A DNA stretch of 64,000 nt. It comes from Micrasema longulum. Taxonomy: Eukaryota; Arthropoda; Insecta; Trichoptera; Brachycentridae. The position numbers and the translations under genes are program-made. How positions within the stretch are numbered: position 1 is the first letter of the stretch; the number at the start of each line of letters is the position of its first letter. The DNA is taken from assembly GCA_022494885.1 (NCBI GenBank), contig JAGVSM010002967.1:1-64000 (forward strand), given 5' to 3'. The notes below the pieces were generated by a model. The model ran no database searches. It was not told the origin of the DNA and was given only the letters and a program-made list of their open reading frames with translations. Positions 1-11,935 of this stretch are shown here, in pieces.

Positions 1-185
1 CATAGATTTAAATACTATTAAGCGTGTTGTCCTGATGTGTATTAAAATGTATGTTACTGTATTATTTAAAATATATATATATTTTAAATAATACAGTAAC
101 ATAGATTTAAATACTATTAAGCGTGTTGTCCTGATGTGTATTAAAATGTATGTTACTGTATTATTTAAAATATATATATATTTTT
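1..185. repeat. 99-bp tandem duplication with palindrome
   Basis: The segment starting CATAGATTTAAATAC at position 1 recurs at position 100, so the period is 99 bases; the second copy is cut short near 181. The first unit ends in a near-perfect palindrome of about 47 bases (53-99) centred on an AT dinucleotide run, its arms reading TTACTGTATTATTTAAAA and the complement. The palindrome may be the fold of a small foldback element, or slippage at the AT run may have made the duplication. Confidence 0.85.
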
Positions 186-1045
186 TTTAAAATTGAATTG
201 AAGTTAATGTAATGATTTTTATTTTTGGTATTTTTTAATAATATGGCTGCTTTCACTTTCCATTATGTATTTTTCTAACTCAACACAGGTTTCTTAGCCC
301 CAAAGAGTCAGGAATACGTTTTTTTATGTAATAATATGTATCTTTGTGTGAACACTAACGTTTTCTTGTATACCCACGAACAAGCCATGCCTTTGTGGGA
401 TTTCTTCGTTTCCTATTTTTACTATTAATATGTATTTCATTGCTATGTAATTGCTTTATTTTTTTAATACTCTGTTTTATCACTTATATTTATTGTAAAA
501 AAACAAAAATAAATAAATAAAAAAAAAAATTTAGAACGAGTACCTACTACCTTTAAACTATACTAAGCTAATGAGATAACGGACCAAGGATTCTTCAAAG
601 ATGTTCTTTTCTTGCGGACACTAACTTCTCTTAAGGTTGACTGGTTTGGAGAACACACAATAACGAAGACAATGCTTGTAATCCCAATCTTAAAGGTAAT
701 CTACAATGGGCCCGGAACTTACAAATGTATGACATTATAAACACTAGTAGGTACTAGGCACTCATCTAAAAGAGAGCATCAAGATATATTATGACTTGCA
801 TTTTATCACTTTCAAAATATCGATCCATATGTTTTGATTAACGAAATAAACCTATGCAGCTTGACATTTCGTGTAACCATTAGGAAAGTTTACTGTCAAT
901 AGAGAATACAGTCCCGGGATCCCGAATCCCGGGATCCCGGTTGTTTTTTTGGTTTTACTTGATTAATCTTGGGATTGCCACAAATAGATCTTATTTTCAT
1001 TCAGTTTTGCCTTGACAATGACCTTATCTACTATTACTACTACCA

Positions 1046-1310
1046 TCACGCCATTTCCCCGTAGGGGTAGGCAGAGATAATGGACCGCCACACACGTCTA
1101 TCCTGGCATACAATCCTAGCTTCTTCCACATTCATACATCTTGTCATACACGCCCTTCGGTTCTGTCTGCTTTTGACATGACCAGACTTAAGATTTTGGT
1201 TTATCTGATCATGCCACGTCTTCCATGGTTGTCCTCGTCCCACGTTACCGTTCATTTTTGCCATATATACTTGTTTTACCATTCTTTCGTCGTCCATTCG
1301 TTCTACGTGA
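1046..1310 (-). mobile_element. LINE reverse-transcriptase C-terminal tail
   Basis: Read on the minus strand, it encodes about 85 residues with the layout of a LINE ORF2 tail: MDDERMVKQVY, then GRGQPWKTWHDQINQ, then VEEARIVCQDRRVWR, ending at a cluster of stops. The GRGxPxxxW and DRxxWR motifs are typical of the C-terminus of RTE/Jockey-type LINE proteins. Nothing upstream of this tail is present, as expected for 5'-truncated insertion. A shorter piece of the same 3' end lies at 4812-4860 in plus orientation. Confidence 0.7.
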
Positions 1311-1983
1311 CCAAACCATCTCAGAGACCCTTTCTTAATCTTATCAATTATACTTGACTCAGATTTACACTCTCACCTGATTTCATCGATTGATTTATTT
1401 ATTTATTAATATACACGGCACACTGTGCCTTTTACTTTACAAAGATACATATTTAAAAGAATAATGTAAAAAAAAAATCCTATTGTAAAGTATTTGGTTT
1501 CATTAATACTATAACATAGCAGGTTTATATAAAAAAAACATACTTTTTTGTGTTTGCAGATAAAATTTGAATTTAAAAAAAATATTTTTTTTTTGAAGTA
1601 CAAAATAAAAGTATATTAAATACAATAAAATTGTTTTATTTTTCCAAAAATAACAATGAAATAGTAATAATAATTACAATTAAAGTAGTTAAAAAATGAA
1701 GTATACACGTAAATATGGTACACAATAGTACCCCATGCAAAAGTAAACATTAAAAGCACTATAATCTAACAAATTTAAATTACTATTCACCATCTTTGAA
1801 ATGATTAAATAGAGTTGATGTATATAAACTATACTTTATGTTAAAAATTGTATTAGGGGCACTTTTATATGAAAAAAAAACAACAAAATCGACCTTACGT
1901 TGATAAACCAAAGCATACTCTCCAACCTCAATTATCACTGAAGGAAAAATTACAACTAGATATTACTAACTAACTAGTAGCGA

Positions 1984-2265
1984 ATCCCAAGATCCCCCTG
2001 AAGTACGAAATGAATCAGGTTTGGTGAATAGCATTAGACGTAAAATGAACCTATTTGAAAATGGAGGAGTTTGTGGATATCACTTAGAGTTGGCATATAG
2101 ATATCTGTTGTCTATTCCTCCAACCGATGTAGAACCTGTGCGAGCGTTTTCAGCTGCTGCTTATGTTGGCAATAAACTAAGGAACAGGCTTAGAAATGCA
2201 ACATTATATGCTTTGATATTTCTGAGCTTGTATTTTCGGAATATTTTTTTATGTTTTGTCTTATA
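1984..2265 (+). pseudogene. hAT transposase C-terminal dimerisation domain, fragment
   Basis: The plus-strand frame starting near 2021 reads NGGVCGYHLELAYRYLLSIP, then PPTDVEPVRAFSAAAYVGNK, then LRNRLRNATLYALIFLSLYF. This is the hAT C-terminal dimerisation signature (usual form PPTSVESERAFSAAG...K.R..L....L.ALIFL...Y). Only this end of a transposase that is normally 500-700 residues long survives. It is fragment of a decayed DNA transposon, not a host gene. Confidence 0.8.
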
Positions 2266-2530
2266 ATTATACTTTATTGTATTTACAATAAACAAGTTCA
2301 ATTTTTTGTTTTTTTTGCAGAAATTGTGTAATTTGGTTTTTTTGTCAATGCCTTTCAAACGATGTTCTGTAAGTACGAATTTATTAAAAAACCTTATAGA
2401 ATAAACGGTTCTTAAAAAATTTAATACGTTATTTAGATTTGAGTCAAATCAAAACCACATGGTCGTATCCCGGAATAATCCCGGGATCTCGGGATCATGC
2501 ATAAAATTTCCGTAATCCCGGGATTTATTA

Positions 2531-3640
2531 AAATGATCGAAATAGTATTCTCTCGCTATCAACAACCTAAATCAGTTTTTAAACCATTTTTCATTTAGTC
2601 AAATTAACATGTATTTAAAAAATACTACATTAAAAAATGAAATAACATTACATTTGTATTGAATATGATAGAATTTCTTTGTGAAAAGAAAATACCGCAT
2701 CAATTGATAACACATACGGAATTTCTAACCCCACTGCCATATTATGTTTTTATGAATGTATGTATGTGTATGCGCATGGGTGTATGTACGTGTGTGTGTA
2801 TGTACATGTGTATATATGTGTATATTTATATATACATATGTGTATATATGTGTATGTCTGTATGTATATGGATCAAAATGTGTATCCGAATAAGTTTATA
2901 TTTTGTTTGTCTGTGCTCTATATTAATTTGTTAACTATTATAATATATAAAAATGTAATTGCCTAGCTTGGAACGGGGTATGTACCCTTGTTAGCTGGGC
3001 AAAGTGAATATGGAATTGTATTTTGATAAAGAGTGTGAATAAATAAATAAATATTCATAGTATCCAAAATGCCATTTTCTAATTGTGAATCATTAAAAAT
3101 CGTTGAAAATGCTCCCTAAAGTAAAAATGTTTGTGTAAATCATAAGAACGAATTTCTCAACTAACTTAGTAAATGGTTACGCATATTTTTTGCACATTTT
3201 TTCAATATTTTACTTGCGTCATTCGCAGAACAAAACAAGTTATAAAAGGTCGAAAAACAAGCGAACCTAACCGCTTATAATGATGGTGGGTGTTTTTAAA
3301 AATAAAAACGAACATTTTTCAACTAACGGACCTCTAGAATATAAAAATGTATGTAGGCACGTATCGATCATTTTGTTTATGCGAATTGTACATGAAAAAA
3401 TCTTGTGTAGTGTGCTACATACATCAAAATTGTAAAGATTGAAAGCGAAAATAATGATTGATCACGGCTGCCATGGTTTTGCAACTCTCGGCGTGTATCT
3501 AATATCTACTCGTATTTTGTAAATCACTCACTCATTACATAAGTGGTTGTGAAGCGGCATGTGTTTGTATTATACTATTAGAATATTAAATAGCTAATGA
3601 AGTGACAATAAAAATTACATTCATTCATTTTTGTTACATT
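2531..3640. other. Gene-free AT-rich stretch
   Basis: I see no supported gene. It contains a degenerate TG/TA microsatellite (about 2745-2880) rich in TGTATG units, and a LINE-like 3' tail at about 2955-3050 that ends in AATAAATAAATAAAT. The short open frames over the microsatellite are low-complexity artefacts. Confidence 0.7.
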
Positions 3641-3647
3641 GAAATTA

Positions 3648-3725
3648 AGAGGATCGGTCTTTGGCTTCGGGTGCCAGTCCAGGAACAATGAAATATTGCA
3701 GTAAAGAATCACCTTTTAAACCAAT
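3648..3725 (-). mobile_element. tRNA-derived SINE, central fragment
   Basis: It matches on the minus strand the middle of the SINE seen in full at 7360-7615 and 27085-27338: the block around TTCATAGTCCCTGG...CTGGTACCCGAAGC...GACTGATC. Both the tRNA-like head and the GAT-repeat tail are missing or too diverged. Confidence 0.5.
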
Positions 3726-4119
3726 ACGCGGTGTTTTAGAGCAAGACCACGAAACTTCAGATGAACATTCCTCATGGCAAACATAAAAAAACATAATATT
3801 TTTATTCCTTAAACTGTTTTTTTTTATATGATTTTATTATTTGAAAATGGATTAAATATTTTATTTTTCTGACTAGCATCACTTTGACAAACCCCTACAC
3901 CTCCACTAAAAAAAATTGAGATATAAAACGTATTTGACTAACGAGGCGATACGCACCGGACGCGGACAAGCGGCTGGATAGGAGAGGGTTAAGGGTTTGT
4001 GGAAGGGATGCTAGTACGAGAAATAAGGGATTTACCCCATTTTGAAAAAATATTTAAAAAATGAGTTGTCTGAAAAAATTGTCTTGATTTTTTTAAGTTA
4101 AAAAACCATGAAGATATTG

Positions 4120-4205
4120 TCCTGGAGTTTCGCGGTCAGACCAGTGCCTCTCTGCCAGGAACCAAGCCCGGGACCTCAAGCATAATAGGCGAATGCGCCA
4201 ACAAA
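4120..4205 (-). mobile_element. tRNA-derived SINE, head fragment
   Basis: On the minus strand this holds a diverged tRNA-like head: a GCGCATTCGCCTA block, then GAGGTCCCGGGCTTGG, which corresponds to the B box region GGTCTCGGGTTCGA of the intact copies. The copy is heavily mutated and truncated. Confidence 0.4.
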
Positions 4206-4214
4206 TGCACAGCA

Positions 4215-4595
4215 CTCTTTCCTCCATAGTTCTTGTTCTAACTATAATCCTTTTTTTTTTCATCTATTGATATATTTTATAAGCCCCTCAATTCATTATA
4301 AATAAATTAAGTCTCATTCTTTCTGGCTGCGATACGATCCCACTTGCTATGTAATGATGCTCACACTTACACACACCTGAACACTTACTCCCATACAAAT
4401 ACACATAAACACACCTCTACACTTACTCTCATACATAATACATCTCATAATAGACATAAACACACCCTTTTATTGTGCCAGAATTTAATATGTATGACTC
4501 TTATTTAGAAACTTCGCTGGTCTGTCTTTAAACCGTATTTTTTGTATGTTATTTTATCATTGTCGACTGTTTGTTTCTTTAATAAATAAATACAA
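4215..4595 (+). mobile_element. LINE 3' end, 5'-truncated copy
   Basis: It is closely similar to 62285-62640. Shared blocks include AACTATAAT followed by a T-run, CTATTGATATATTTTATAAG, CCCATACAAATACACATAAA and ACTTCGCTGGTCTGTCTTTA, then an AATAAATAAATA tail. The copy at 62285 follows LINE coding sequence directly, so this is the 3' untranslated end of the same LINE family. No coding sequence remains here. Confidence 0.65.
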
Positions 4596-4811
4596 TACGA
4601 GGCGGACTTATTCCTTTTTTAAGGAATTTTACCTGAGAGTACTCATCAAAATCCACTCTACTCCATTTTACTTTATTTATTTAAGTTCTTGGGCAATATT
4701 AATTGCGCATCGATGGGCTTATTGCCGAATGGCGAATTTTCGAACCAACCATAAATTAAAGGTATAATTTATTTTTTAGTTTCAATGCGTATGTCATGAA
4801 AAAAAACAGAC

Positions 4812-4860
4812 GCATGTGGTGGTCCATCCTCTCTGCCGACCCTTACGGGGAAATGGCGTC
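4812..4860 (+). mobile_element. Very short LINE 3' coding remnant
   Basis: It is the complement of the end of the LINE tail at 1046-1310, sharing TGGTGGTCCATCCTCTCTGC and GGGGAAATGGCG. It is only about 50 bases of the extreme C-terminal coding region. Confidence 0.45.
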
Positions 4861-5299
4861 TCGGTGTTAAAACTACATGGCAGGTATTTATCATATACTT
4901 AAGTTAAAAATCATCCCTCTATGCCTCTATACAATGAACCAATTGCCTTATCAAAACACAGAACCTGTATTCAAGAGGGAACGAATTTACGGCTTACTAT
5001 AATTATTCATACCGTTTTTATTTTAAAATCAGCTTTTCTAAACAAGTCGCTAGCACATGTGAAATAATTAGATCATTTATATCCAAAAACCTATCCCAGG
5101 GTCAAATTAGTGCATTTCCTTAGTTAAATTACATTTATTTATTTATTTCACATAAATCTTTTTTTTTCTATATAGACACCTCACTGGGCATAACCCGTGC
5201 CGAGGCATTCATCTACATTATTTTTATTTTATGTTCTCGTACATAATAAATATAATATAATAGACATTATTGATATAAACATAAATAGCAGACAGGCAA

Positions 5300-5745
5300 C
5301 AATAATTCCGAGTTCAAATAGACTACTGTTTTGGTGGGACGACTATCTCAAGGCAGTTTGCAGGACCCAAATCCAGAAGTCATTTTTTAACAAATAAATT
5401 AAATTTCTGTTTATTTGCATTCAATTTAAAATCAAGAGGTAAAGTGTTTAGTAAAATTTTGGGAGCAAGGTACATGTGACTCCTCTGACCAAACGATGTT
5501 ATCATTTTAGGTGGCACAAATAGTTGTCTCTTTCTTTATCTTGTTTCATAGATTGTATTACATTTACTGCCACCATTTTTATGTGTGTGAACGAGAAGTG
5601 CCCTAGCGTACAGTTGCCTGACGTCCAGAACACCTACTCGTTCAAACACCTCCGTTGTGGGTGTTCTGATAATGACCCCTAGCAGAACCTCGAGTACTTT
5701 TGTGCTATTTCCAAGGTATGCATAGCACTTTAATTACATTAATTT
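5300..5745 (-). mobile_element. LINE ORF2 C-terminal fragment with frameshifts
   Basis: The minus strand reads in pieces ERVGVLDVRQLYARALLVHT, then FGQRSHMYLAPKILLNTLPL, then KLNANKQKFNLFVKK. This is the order of the region after the reverse transcriptase in CR1/Jockey-like LINEs (helical block, HNTR-like region, 'YN.LP' block). Stops and frame changes show that it is dead. It may be a cousin of the tails at 19730-19970 and 49724-50176. Confidence 0.6.
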
Positions 5746-6544
5746 GATACATTACAGAAAATTCCGCATCGCAGTGAAGTCACTACCAATTCGTGCCACA
5801 AAATCCTAAGTTTGACTAGCAATTACACTGGCATGTAATATTTAGTTTTAATATAGGGTTCGTCAACATTCCATTATCCGCACCAAATGACGTAGCAGTT
5901 TATTTGTAGTTCATTTGAATTGTAACGTATCTTGATCAACAATATTGCTACTAGGAAGATATTTATTAGCAGTGTTTTTTTTTAAATATTGTTTTTTTAC
6001 CGTAACATTTTTTCTGATAGTTTTGTCAATGTCCGAGCGGCTGATAGTTTAAAATGGCTGTAAGCCAAAAATTTTCCACAAATAAATACTCCAGTGTACG
6101 AAAAAAATCTAATTTATACCATATTACAATATACTCGTATGCATGCCTTTCGAATTGAATTTCGATGGTGTATAAATAACTATATATGTAAATGTATTTT
6201 TTGATAATTTGTTAGCTTTGAATTAAAAAACATACATTTAATATTTTTTTTCAATTCAATTGTTATTTTATATAAATACTGATACTTATATGTATTATAA
6301 TTATTATTCTGTTTCTGTACATAGTCAAAATACGTATTTTAATAAATATATATAGTTATATACTCGTTCCTAAATGAGATGTTTTCAAAAGTCATTAGAC
6401 CTAAAATTTTTAAATAAATAAAATCCTTATAACAAAATAGAAAATACAAAACACAATGACAAAGTTCAGTGGTTTTTAAAAAAAAAATATTCGTTAATTA
6501 GACTATTTAACCAAGCCAAGTTTATTTTTATTTTTTTTTTTATA
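5746..6544. other. Gene-free AT-rich stretch
   Basis: AT-rich with long T-runs and a few short open frames that show no family resemblance. I see no gene, repeat copy or splice-supported exon in it. Confidence 0.6.
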
Positions 6545-6745
6545 TATCGTATTATCAGCGCTATGATTTTTTAAAGTTTTGTTTTTCTGAAATTACTCCG
6601 CTTGTGACGTCTCAAGTTCTTTGCCGCTTCTCCTCGGTCAGTTCTGCCGATTGGTCCATTGACTTGCCTTTAACTAACCGTAGACTTACCGAAATCTTTC
6701 ACAAATCTCATATCATAAGTTGATTAATTCAAATTAGTGACGTCA
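6545..6745 (+). repeat. Dispersed repeat, copy 1 of 2
   Basis: This segment is similar to 25905-26100. Both begin with GTATTATCAGCGCTATGATT, continue through a GTGACGTC block and a CCATTGG/CGATTGG box, and end with an AGTGACGTCA motif. The family is probably a non-autonomous transposon, since the two copies lie 19 kb apart in unrelated surroundings. I saw no inverted termini. Confidence 0.6.
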
Positions 6746-7359
6746 TTCGAAGTTTTTTTTCATACATTTTCGAGAAACTTAGTCGTACAACTTAATGCTC
6801 CAATTTTTTATATAAATTTTCCGTAGGGCTGAACTTCATTCGCACTGTGAGTGCAAAACTAAAATAAGTGAACATTTTTTATTTTTTAATGCAAAACAAT
6901 CACATTTGTCACTTGTTTTAATCACTTAACGCATTATGTCAGTAAGGCCTCGAAATCTAATCTAAACTACACTATTTAAACATATTACGGTTTTACACTC
7001 GAGGTGCGAATTGATGTTTGTAGACGTCAAAATTTGCTGACTCTAAGACAGATATTTTGTTCCTAGTATCCGCGTAATTAGTATATAAATTCGTGCAAGC
7101 GAAGCGTTCTCTACCTCCGCAAAAGCGTTCAGAATACCAGCCCAGATGCGCCAACGTGCTTATCCGGACTCCGGACCTGTTACAGATAAGTGTAAAAACA
7201 TGTACGCGATTATCTAATACAGTATACACTGTTTCAGATTGACTACTAATCGCCTGGAAATTATACACCAACGATAGGTGTAATCTGAAGTTTGAGTTTA
7301 ACACCATAAAAATATTCATAGGGTACCACAAAATTCTTGGCCATAAATTGTATTTTTTT
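6746..7359. other. Gene-free stretch
   Basis: The minus strand holds a 112-codon open frame (6993-7331), but it has no recognisable domain, no splice context and no Kozak-like start. I treat the region as noncoding. Confidence 0.5.
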
Positions 7360-7615
7360 CATCATCACCATCATCGTTCCCTTTCCCCACCGAATGGTGC
7401 ATAGAGCACTGCATTGGTACACCAATAGCAGCGCATCTTGTTACATGAAGGTAAGATGATCAGTCTTACGCTTCGAGTACCAGCCCAGGGACTATGAAAT
7501 ACTCCAGTGTGAAAACACCCTTCAAATAAATATTTCATATCAACCATGTCGGGAATCGAACCCGAGACCTCTTGCATGGTAGGCGAACGCACTGAACATT
7601 ACACAACGAGGCCGG
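7360..7615 (-). mobile_element. tRNA-derived SINE, near full length
   Basis: Read on the minus strand, it starts with a tRNA-like head: GGCCTCGTTGTGTAATGTTC with an A-box-like segment, then the B box GGTTCGATTCC. A body of about 170 bases follows, and then a GATGATGGTGATGATG tail at 7360-7376. It is about 255 bp long. The RNA polymerase III A and B boxes with a short-repeat tail define a tRNA-derived SINE. At least ten copies or fragments of this family occur in the window, at 3648, 4120, 11119, 11799, 12774, 16422, 16753, 27085, 43176 and 59353. Confidence 0.85.
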
Positions 7616-7689
7616 CTAGATTTTATAAAATGTATTGTTAAGTCAGAAGCTATTATGAAATTAATTATCCTTAATCATCTTCTTTTTCC

Positions 7690-8576
7690 GCATCCGCTCC
7701 TAAGTCGAGCATGTGAACATCATCCGACCTTTCGCCAGCCAGCACTCTCGCCTCCTCCCACGTCATTCCCGCGTCCCTTCGAATGCGACCAAAAAGTCGC
7801 TATCCGCAGCCTTCCAGGACAGCGAGAGCCCGCAGATGTTAAGAAGGCGAAGAGGCTCTCCTGAGGCATCCGCAGCACGTGACCATGGCAGGTTCACCTC
7901 CACTCCTTCACGACGCTCGTTATAGGAAGGTGCTGCGTCCGTTCTTAGACTTTCGTGTTGCTTATGGAATCAAACCACCTTTACCTAATATTCTCATATT
8001 CATTTTAATATTCAAAAGTTTGGTCTTTTGAATTTTTTTGAAGTGCCAAAATTCGCACCCATATAGAGCATCATAAAATAATTAAATAGTCAGCATTTCA
8101 TTTTGACTATATACAGATTAGAGTTCCAGACAGCACGCATCGTATTAAAAGTTGCTCCTGCAATTCCTAACAGTGTTGTGAGTTTTTTGTACATGTCGCA
8201 ATTTACAATTCTCAGTTGTGTGAACTCCCAAGTATTCGAGGCATAAAACAGGCTGCTGCGTCCGTTCTTAGACTTTCGTGTTGCTTATGGAATCAAACCA
8301 CCTTTACCTAATATTCTCATATTCATTTTAATATTCAAAAGTTTGGTCTTTTGAATTTTTTTGAAGTGCCAAAATTCGCACCCATATAGAGCATCATAAA
8401 ATAATTAAATAGTCAGCATTTCATTTTGACTATATACAGATTAGAGTTCCAGACAGCACGCATCGTATTAAAAGTTGCTCCTGTAATTCCTAAGAGGGTT
8501 GTGAGTTTTTTGTACATGTCGCAATTTACAATCCTCAGTTGTATGAACTACCAAGTTTCGAGGCAATAAACACTCT
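7690..8576 (-). mobile_element. RTE-like LINE remnant with 323-bp internal tandem duplication
   Basis: The 7690-7930 part is related to 18783-19010, which encodes on the minus strand the RRWTWLGHVLRMP motif near the C-terminus of LINE proteins. The adjoining 7931-8253 segment is repeated as 8254-8576 with only a few differences. Each unit starts TGCTGCGTCCGTTCTTAGAC. The coding frame is lost in both units. The near-identity of the two units contrasts with the decay of the LINE itself, so the duplication is more recent than the insertion. Confidence 0.75.
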
Positions 8577-8769
8577 TTATCCTCTGCCTATAACCTATTA
8601 CAAAGAGGGTGATCAGGGTCAGGACAGGGCTTGATGCATATAATCTTCTTTTTAGTATTCATATAAGCACCCTTTTGAAATTAATAATCCTTGATAAATC
8701 ATTAAAACCATGAACGTCTTTTAAGAAGAGGATTTCCTGCCCGTTTATTTTGATTTACATTTGAGTGAT

Positions 8770-9300
8770 TCTTTTTTTTTTATTTGTTAATATTTAAAAA
8801 AAAAATATTTGTGATTTATACAGCTATTACATAAACAAAATAAGTAGAAATATACTAACAATGCTAGAGCCAATTTAAAAAAATCCACTGTAAATCAAAT
8901 GACACATAATATAATAAGAAAGGAGTTTACGTAATTGTGTGTGTGTGACGTTTGTATTCATGTGTATGTAAATGTGTGTATGCGTGAATGAATGGGGGAG
9001 AGGGTACATGTGCATGTGGGAATGAATGAGGGAAAGGGTGTGTGTGTGTGGGTGCGTAATATAAAAAAATAACTGTTTAAAACTTGTAATTATACTAAAA
9101 ATGGTACAAGAAAGAGCTTGGTAAAGAGTTTGAAATCTTTTTGTTAAAATTTAAATAAAAAAATTGTTATAAATTGTACTATTTAAAAGTATGTTAAATT
9201 TCAAAACTGTATTCTGAAATAAAAGCATTTTATTTTAAAATTGAACTGATGCACACTGAATTAATAATGTGCGACGAGTCCCATACAATACGGTAGTGTT
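8770..9300 (-). mobile_element. LINE 3' end, inverted relative to 13900-14340
   Basis: The reverse complement of this region aligns with 13900-14340 over several hundred bases. Shared blocks include TTACAGTGGATTTTTTT, GTTTATGTAATAGCTGTA, the ACACATGAATACAAACGTCA repeat and the CTTTTTACTAAGCTCTTT block. The two copies point away from each other. The 14340 copy ends in AAATAAATAAATAAATAA, so these are LINE-type 3' ends. Confidence 0.6.
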
Positions 9301-11118
9301 AGAGGAACCAGTCAATAGAATAAACGTTTTTTAGCTATTACAGGCAGTTTATTTGAAATAGCTAGGATCCAGGATAGGTAGGATCCATGTATCTTGAATA
9401 TATCATCCAAGAAAGAAACATCTATAAAATCTTATTACCCTCAAATACACAAATATTTTAAAAACTGAGGTTTTTAAATATAAATAAAAAAATATTCTAA
9501 AACGTAATTATTTTACGAATCGAATCGAAATGCGGTTTTGAAGAACCTGAATATTCTCAATGTATGGTGTGCTTAGAATTATGTTAAGAAGATACGTGCA
9601 GTAAATGTTTCAACTGGGGTTACGAGAACTGTACAAGATTTAACAAGAAAGCCAAATAATTTGCTCGGAATTTCCGAAATAAATGTTTCTTTTAAAGTTA
9701 ATTTGTTTCAACAGAGAGAAATAACATTTTTGAGAAGGTAATATGGAAGTCTAGGCTTTTATGACCTGTCATTGGTTGGTTTAAGTGCACACTGTGTAAC
9801 ATTTACCTTTCTGCCAGCCTGTCAAATCCGGATTCAAATCCAGCCTGTATACAAACATTTGGACATGCTCAAAACATTGTTCTTTCTAATGTTTATTTCT
9901 CATTGGCTGTATTTTTCACCTTGTTTGTTTTATCCAAAATTAGGCACACACTGTATCCGAAATTAAGATCCTATTTTCCTCGCCTCAAAAACAGCAAGAC
10001 TCAGTTGTAGAAACATTTGAATATTTAATAATTAATGCCAAATTATGCCAAATCAAGTCCAAGCCAAGCCGAATCAAATCAAAATTATGCCAGATTATGC
10101 CAAATCGGAAATCACTAGTTTCATGTTTTGAATTCTACATCATGAAAACATCCGGTATCCGAAATATGGGTATTTTCCTCTGCTAAAAATATACCCTTAG
10201 AATATTTTGAACCCATCGCATTTACGTAAGTACTACAAATTGTGTGTAACCGTGTATTTTATTCGAGTGCTGGATATAATATTAACTTCAATGACCCATT
10301 TACATATTATTTGAGGAAAAAAAATCGCCAGCTTGACTGCGTCGTGATATTGCTTGTGACGACTGAAAGAATGTACTGAAATGGACACAAGTCTCTGGCC
10401 ACTAAAAGGTCATTATACCTAGGTATTAGGTATATAACAAAGAACTGATGAATAGACAACATTACGGTTTTAAGTAGCAAAAGCGTTTTAGCCTTTGCAA
10501 AGCTTTTTAGATGGAAATAAAATTATCGGTACTAATCAACGGAGAGGGTCTGAGGCCGTGCAAGACACCTGCTGACTTTTAAACTGTGCAAATCGGACTA
10601 GACAGGCTGTAGTCTAATGAAAAGTAAGAAAATTATACGATTTTGCCATTTTAAAACGCCACCCTTCCAAAAGAAAAATCAAAAACTAGATAAAAAAACA
10701 AACATTTTCTAATGTTATTCTGATAAAAAATATGCTGAAAAGTAAATAAAATGTATTTACTTTTTGACCAACAGATAACGCCTCTTGAAATTTGGACTGA
10801 ACTTAGGTACATTGGAACTCAAATAAAGGCGAAATTAAAGTAAAAATTACTCTAATGATTTAAAGATAATATAAAAACAAAATGAAGCAAAACCTTTAAT
10901 TATTGTTTTGAAAAGAAATACAAACATTTTAAATCACATAAATTGTGGGTATTTTTCCTAAATTCTAGGTTGCCTTCAATAATCATTTTTATGGAATTTC
11001 GCATTATTACTTTTATGAATAAAGTTTCGGTTTTAAATATTTCATTTCTTTACTATATTTTTAGCAAAAATCGATTCCTGACTATTTGTTTCACGTGGAC
11101 GTGAAACATTTGATTGAT
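9301..11118. other. Gene-free stretch with minor repeats
   Basis: No gene is supported. 9688-9785 is a partial copy of the foldback family best seen at 43645-43965 (GAAGTCTAGGC...ATGACCTGTCATTGGTTG...ACACTGTGTAACATTTACC). 10030-10110 contains imperfect repeats of ATTATGCCAAATC. The rest is AT-rich without visible structure. Confidence 0.6.
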
Positions 11119-11165
11119 TTTGAACTGGCACCCGACTCGCAAAACTGATCACCTCTCCATGAAAC
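11119..11165 (+). mobile_element. tRNA-derived SINE, short fragment
   Basis: It contains the SINE core words GGCACCCGA, then ACTGATCACCTCTCCATG, which correspond to the CTGGTACCCGAAG and ACTGATCATCTTACC blocks of the intact copies. Only about 47 bases can be aligned. Confidence 0.4.
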
Positions 11166-11798
11166 GGAAGATCGAACTACGCTTAAATTTAAAAAAATTA
11201 AAGTGCGGAGTTATACCTTAAATTGAAATTTGAACGTGTTTTCTTGGACATGATATTCGTCGGCGACAAATTAATGACATTTAGAAAACATTATAAAAAA
11301 AATAAAATAACTAACACCAAGATGTATTCGTTAGCAACATTTTTATGTAACTTAGAAATAAAATATTAAAATACGTGAGTGTAACCATTTTCAATATGTT
11401 ATACAAGATTATTAAGAACCACTTACATAATAAATTGCTTTGTGGTAGATATAATTTATGTAAATAATCATGTAAGATTTTTTCATGTAAAACAATATTA
11501 AATCATTAAACATCTCCATTGAATTTAATGATTACAACAAAAAATGTGTGCATGCACAATCTCATTAACTATTAGTAATTATTTAATACATCACCACTTG
11601 TTTGCGAGTAATTTTGGCTGCAAAAAAGGTATGTTAAAAAATATATGTATGAAGGAAATGACAAAAAAACTTACTCCGGAAAAAATAAACTGTGAGATGT
11701 TTAAAAACAGTATTGAAAAGTTATGTGGTAATAAAATATTACTACCGGAAAAATATAACCCGAATTACTTAAATATCAAGAAATTTTAGATTCATTTG

Positions 11799-11935
11799 TC
11801 GGCCTCATGATGAAATGGTCAGCGCGTTTGCCTACCATGCGAGAGGTCTCAGGTTCGATTCTCGACATGGTTGACACGAAATATTTATTTAAAAATGTGT
11901 TTTTACTCTAGAATATTTCATAAAGGCTATAAAAA
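11799..11935 (+). mobile_element. tRNA-derived SINE, head and part of body
   Basis: It starts GGCCTCATGATGAAATGGTC, followed by AGCGCGTTTGCCTACCATGC and the B-box region AGGTTCGATTC, then the TTGACACGAAATATTTATTT body. It ends near AATATTTCATAAAGG, without the family's GAT-repeat tail. The A box TGATGAAATGGTCAG is still good. Confidence 0.8.

Larger units (their letters stand above)
908..2530 (+). mobile_element. hAT DNA transposon remnant
   Basis: The stretch is bounded by GC-rich motifs unlike the surrounding AT-rich DNA. CCCGGGATCCCG-type sequence repeats at 911-941 and recurs in inverted form at 2466-2525. Between them lies a hAT transposase C-terminal domain (1984-2265). The GC motifs are probably the terminal and subterminal inverted repeats. 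The transposase N-terminal half and catalytic core are missing, and a LINE fragment lies on the opposite strand at 1046-1310, so the copy is dead. The boundaries are approximate because I could not fix an 8-bp target duplication. Confidence 0.6.

Noticed and set aside
2659..2966. Cysteine/tyrosine-rich small protein
   Set aside because: The composition is produced by a TG/TA microsatellite in two overlapping frames.
6993..7331. 112-codon minus-strand open frame
   Set aside because: No domain, no similarity to a known family, no start or splice context, and it lies among repeats. Chance openness is the simplest explanation.
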